The notes under the pieces are model-generated. The model was not told the DNA's origin. It saw only the letters and a list, made by a program, of their open reading frames with translations, and searched no databases. Below are positions 63,662 to 64,000 of a stretch of DNA of 64,000 nucleotides, one piece after another (the first letter of the stretch is position 1; every line of letters starts with the position of its first letter). The stretch comes from Siphonodentalium dalli (lineage: Eukaryota > Mollusca > Scaphopoda > Gadilida > Siphonodentaliidae). The translations under genes were made by a program, and so were the position numbers. The stretch spans positions 57,267,899 through 57,331,898 of the forward strand of contig CP136067.1 of NCBI GenBank assembly GCA_032622095.1, read 5' to 3'.

Positions 63662-64000
63662 CCACCCACATAGCTGAAAAATAGCCAGGCAAATGTTCAT
63701 GACATACTTCATATAGGTGGTTATCACTTGCACACTTCTAAATGATAAATTTTGGAATTACAAAATAAATGTGTTCGATTGTTTTATCGCTTATTATTGA
63801 TCGATGAAATACCACGAGTTGTTGCGTGATTAATTCCGGTGAGATATTGAAGGGTAATTTCGGGTATATCTCAGTTGCATAATAGGTTGAATAATATAGA
63901 TCTCACTGTGACTGTAGTATACGTACACACTGTTGGGCGTGCATTTCAGAAGCACTTTCATATATCCTGTAGCACATCCTGTAGTTGATGATTTGTGAAA

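Overview
This is eukaryotic, intron-bearing DNA, AT-rich and almost entirely made of repeats. It most likely comes from a marine lophotrochozoan, probably a mollusc. The clues are a tRNA-headed SINE with an (ATCA)n tail, CR1-like LINE relics with a PHD finger and a 2A-like motif, many 'aaggggcataactc'-type repeats, and TTAA-flanked piggyBac-like elements. No rRNA, CRISPR array or prokaryotic operon is present, and most short open frames are repeat translations or chance.

The clearest host gene is a three-exon, plus-strand Ly6/uPAR (three-finger fold) gene spanning 33367-58355. Exon 1 (33367-33412) encodes a signal peptide. Exon 2 (50927-51069) holds the N-terminal cysteines. Exon 3 (58053-58355) holds the RGC and CC-DTDKCN core and a hydrophobic GPI-type tail. 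Splice sites and phases agree and give 163 residues. A decayed copy of exon 2 lies in intron 2 near 53330-53396. Weaker exon candidates are 18352-18474 (+), 23642-23839 (+) and 31220-31357 (-; terminal exon with a nearby AATAAA).

Layout. 1-1880: satellite-like ~300-bp repeats. 2054-4922: partial LTR element (LTR, primer-binding-like site, broken gag-like ORFs, minus strand) with hairpin-rich tandem repeats, bounded by a 29-bp inverted repeat. 5490-9158: two minus-strand LINE fragments back to back, the first with a 2A-like DIEQNPGP motif and a PHD finger. 9160-10260: minisatellite that flips orientation in the middle. 14.9-17.6 kb: LINE ORF1 relic (CCHC knuckles), a repeated segment and a MITE. 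20.0-23.1 kb: three foldback hairpins and a 17 x 42-bp array. 24.4 kb: (GA)n. 25-27.3 kb: palindromic minisatellite. 28-32.5 kb: MITE copies and a 416-bp tandem duplication. 39-41.5 kb: LINE 3' relic, a 7 x 47-bp array and a SINE. 45-46.3 kb and 51.2-51.6 kb: piggyBac-like elements with TTAA at both ends. 53.8-57.0 kb: a large inverted repeat with 1.2-kb arms. 62-63.7 kb: two further MITEs.

Beyond the Ly6 gene the biology here is mobile-element history: nested LINEs, a SINE sharing its 3' tail with a LINE, TTAA elements, foldbacks and a large palindrome. A 41-42-bp unit headed by TAAAGAGCGTT recurs as short pairs or trios at five places plus two single inverted copies, and fits no family I recognise.
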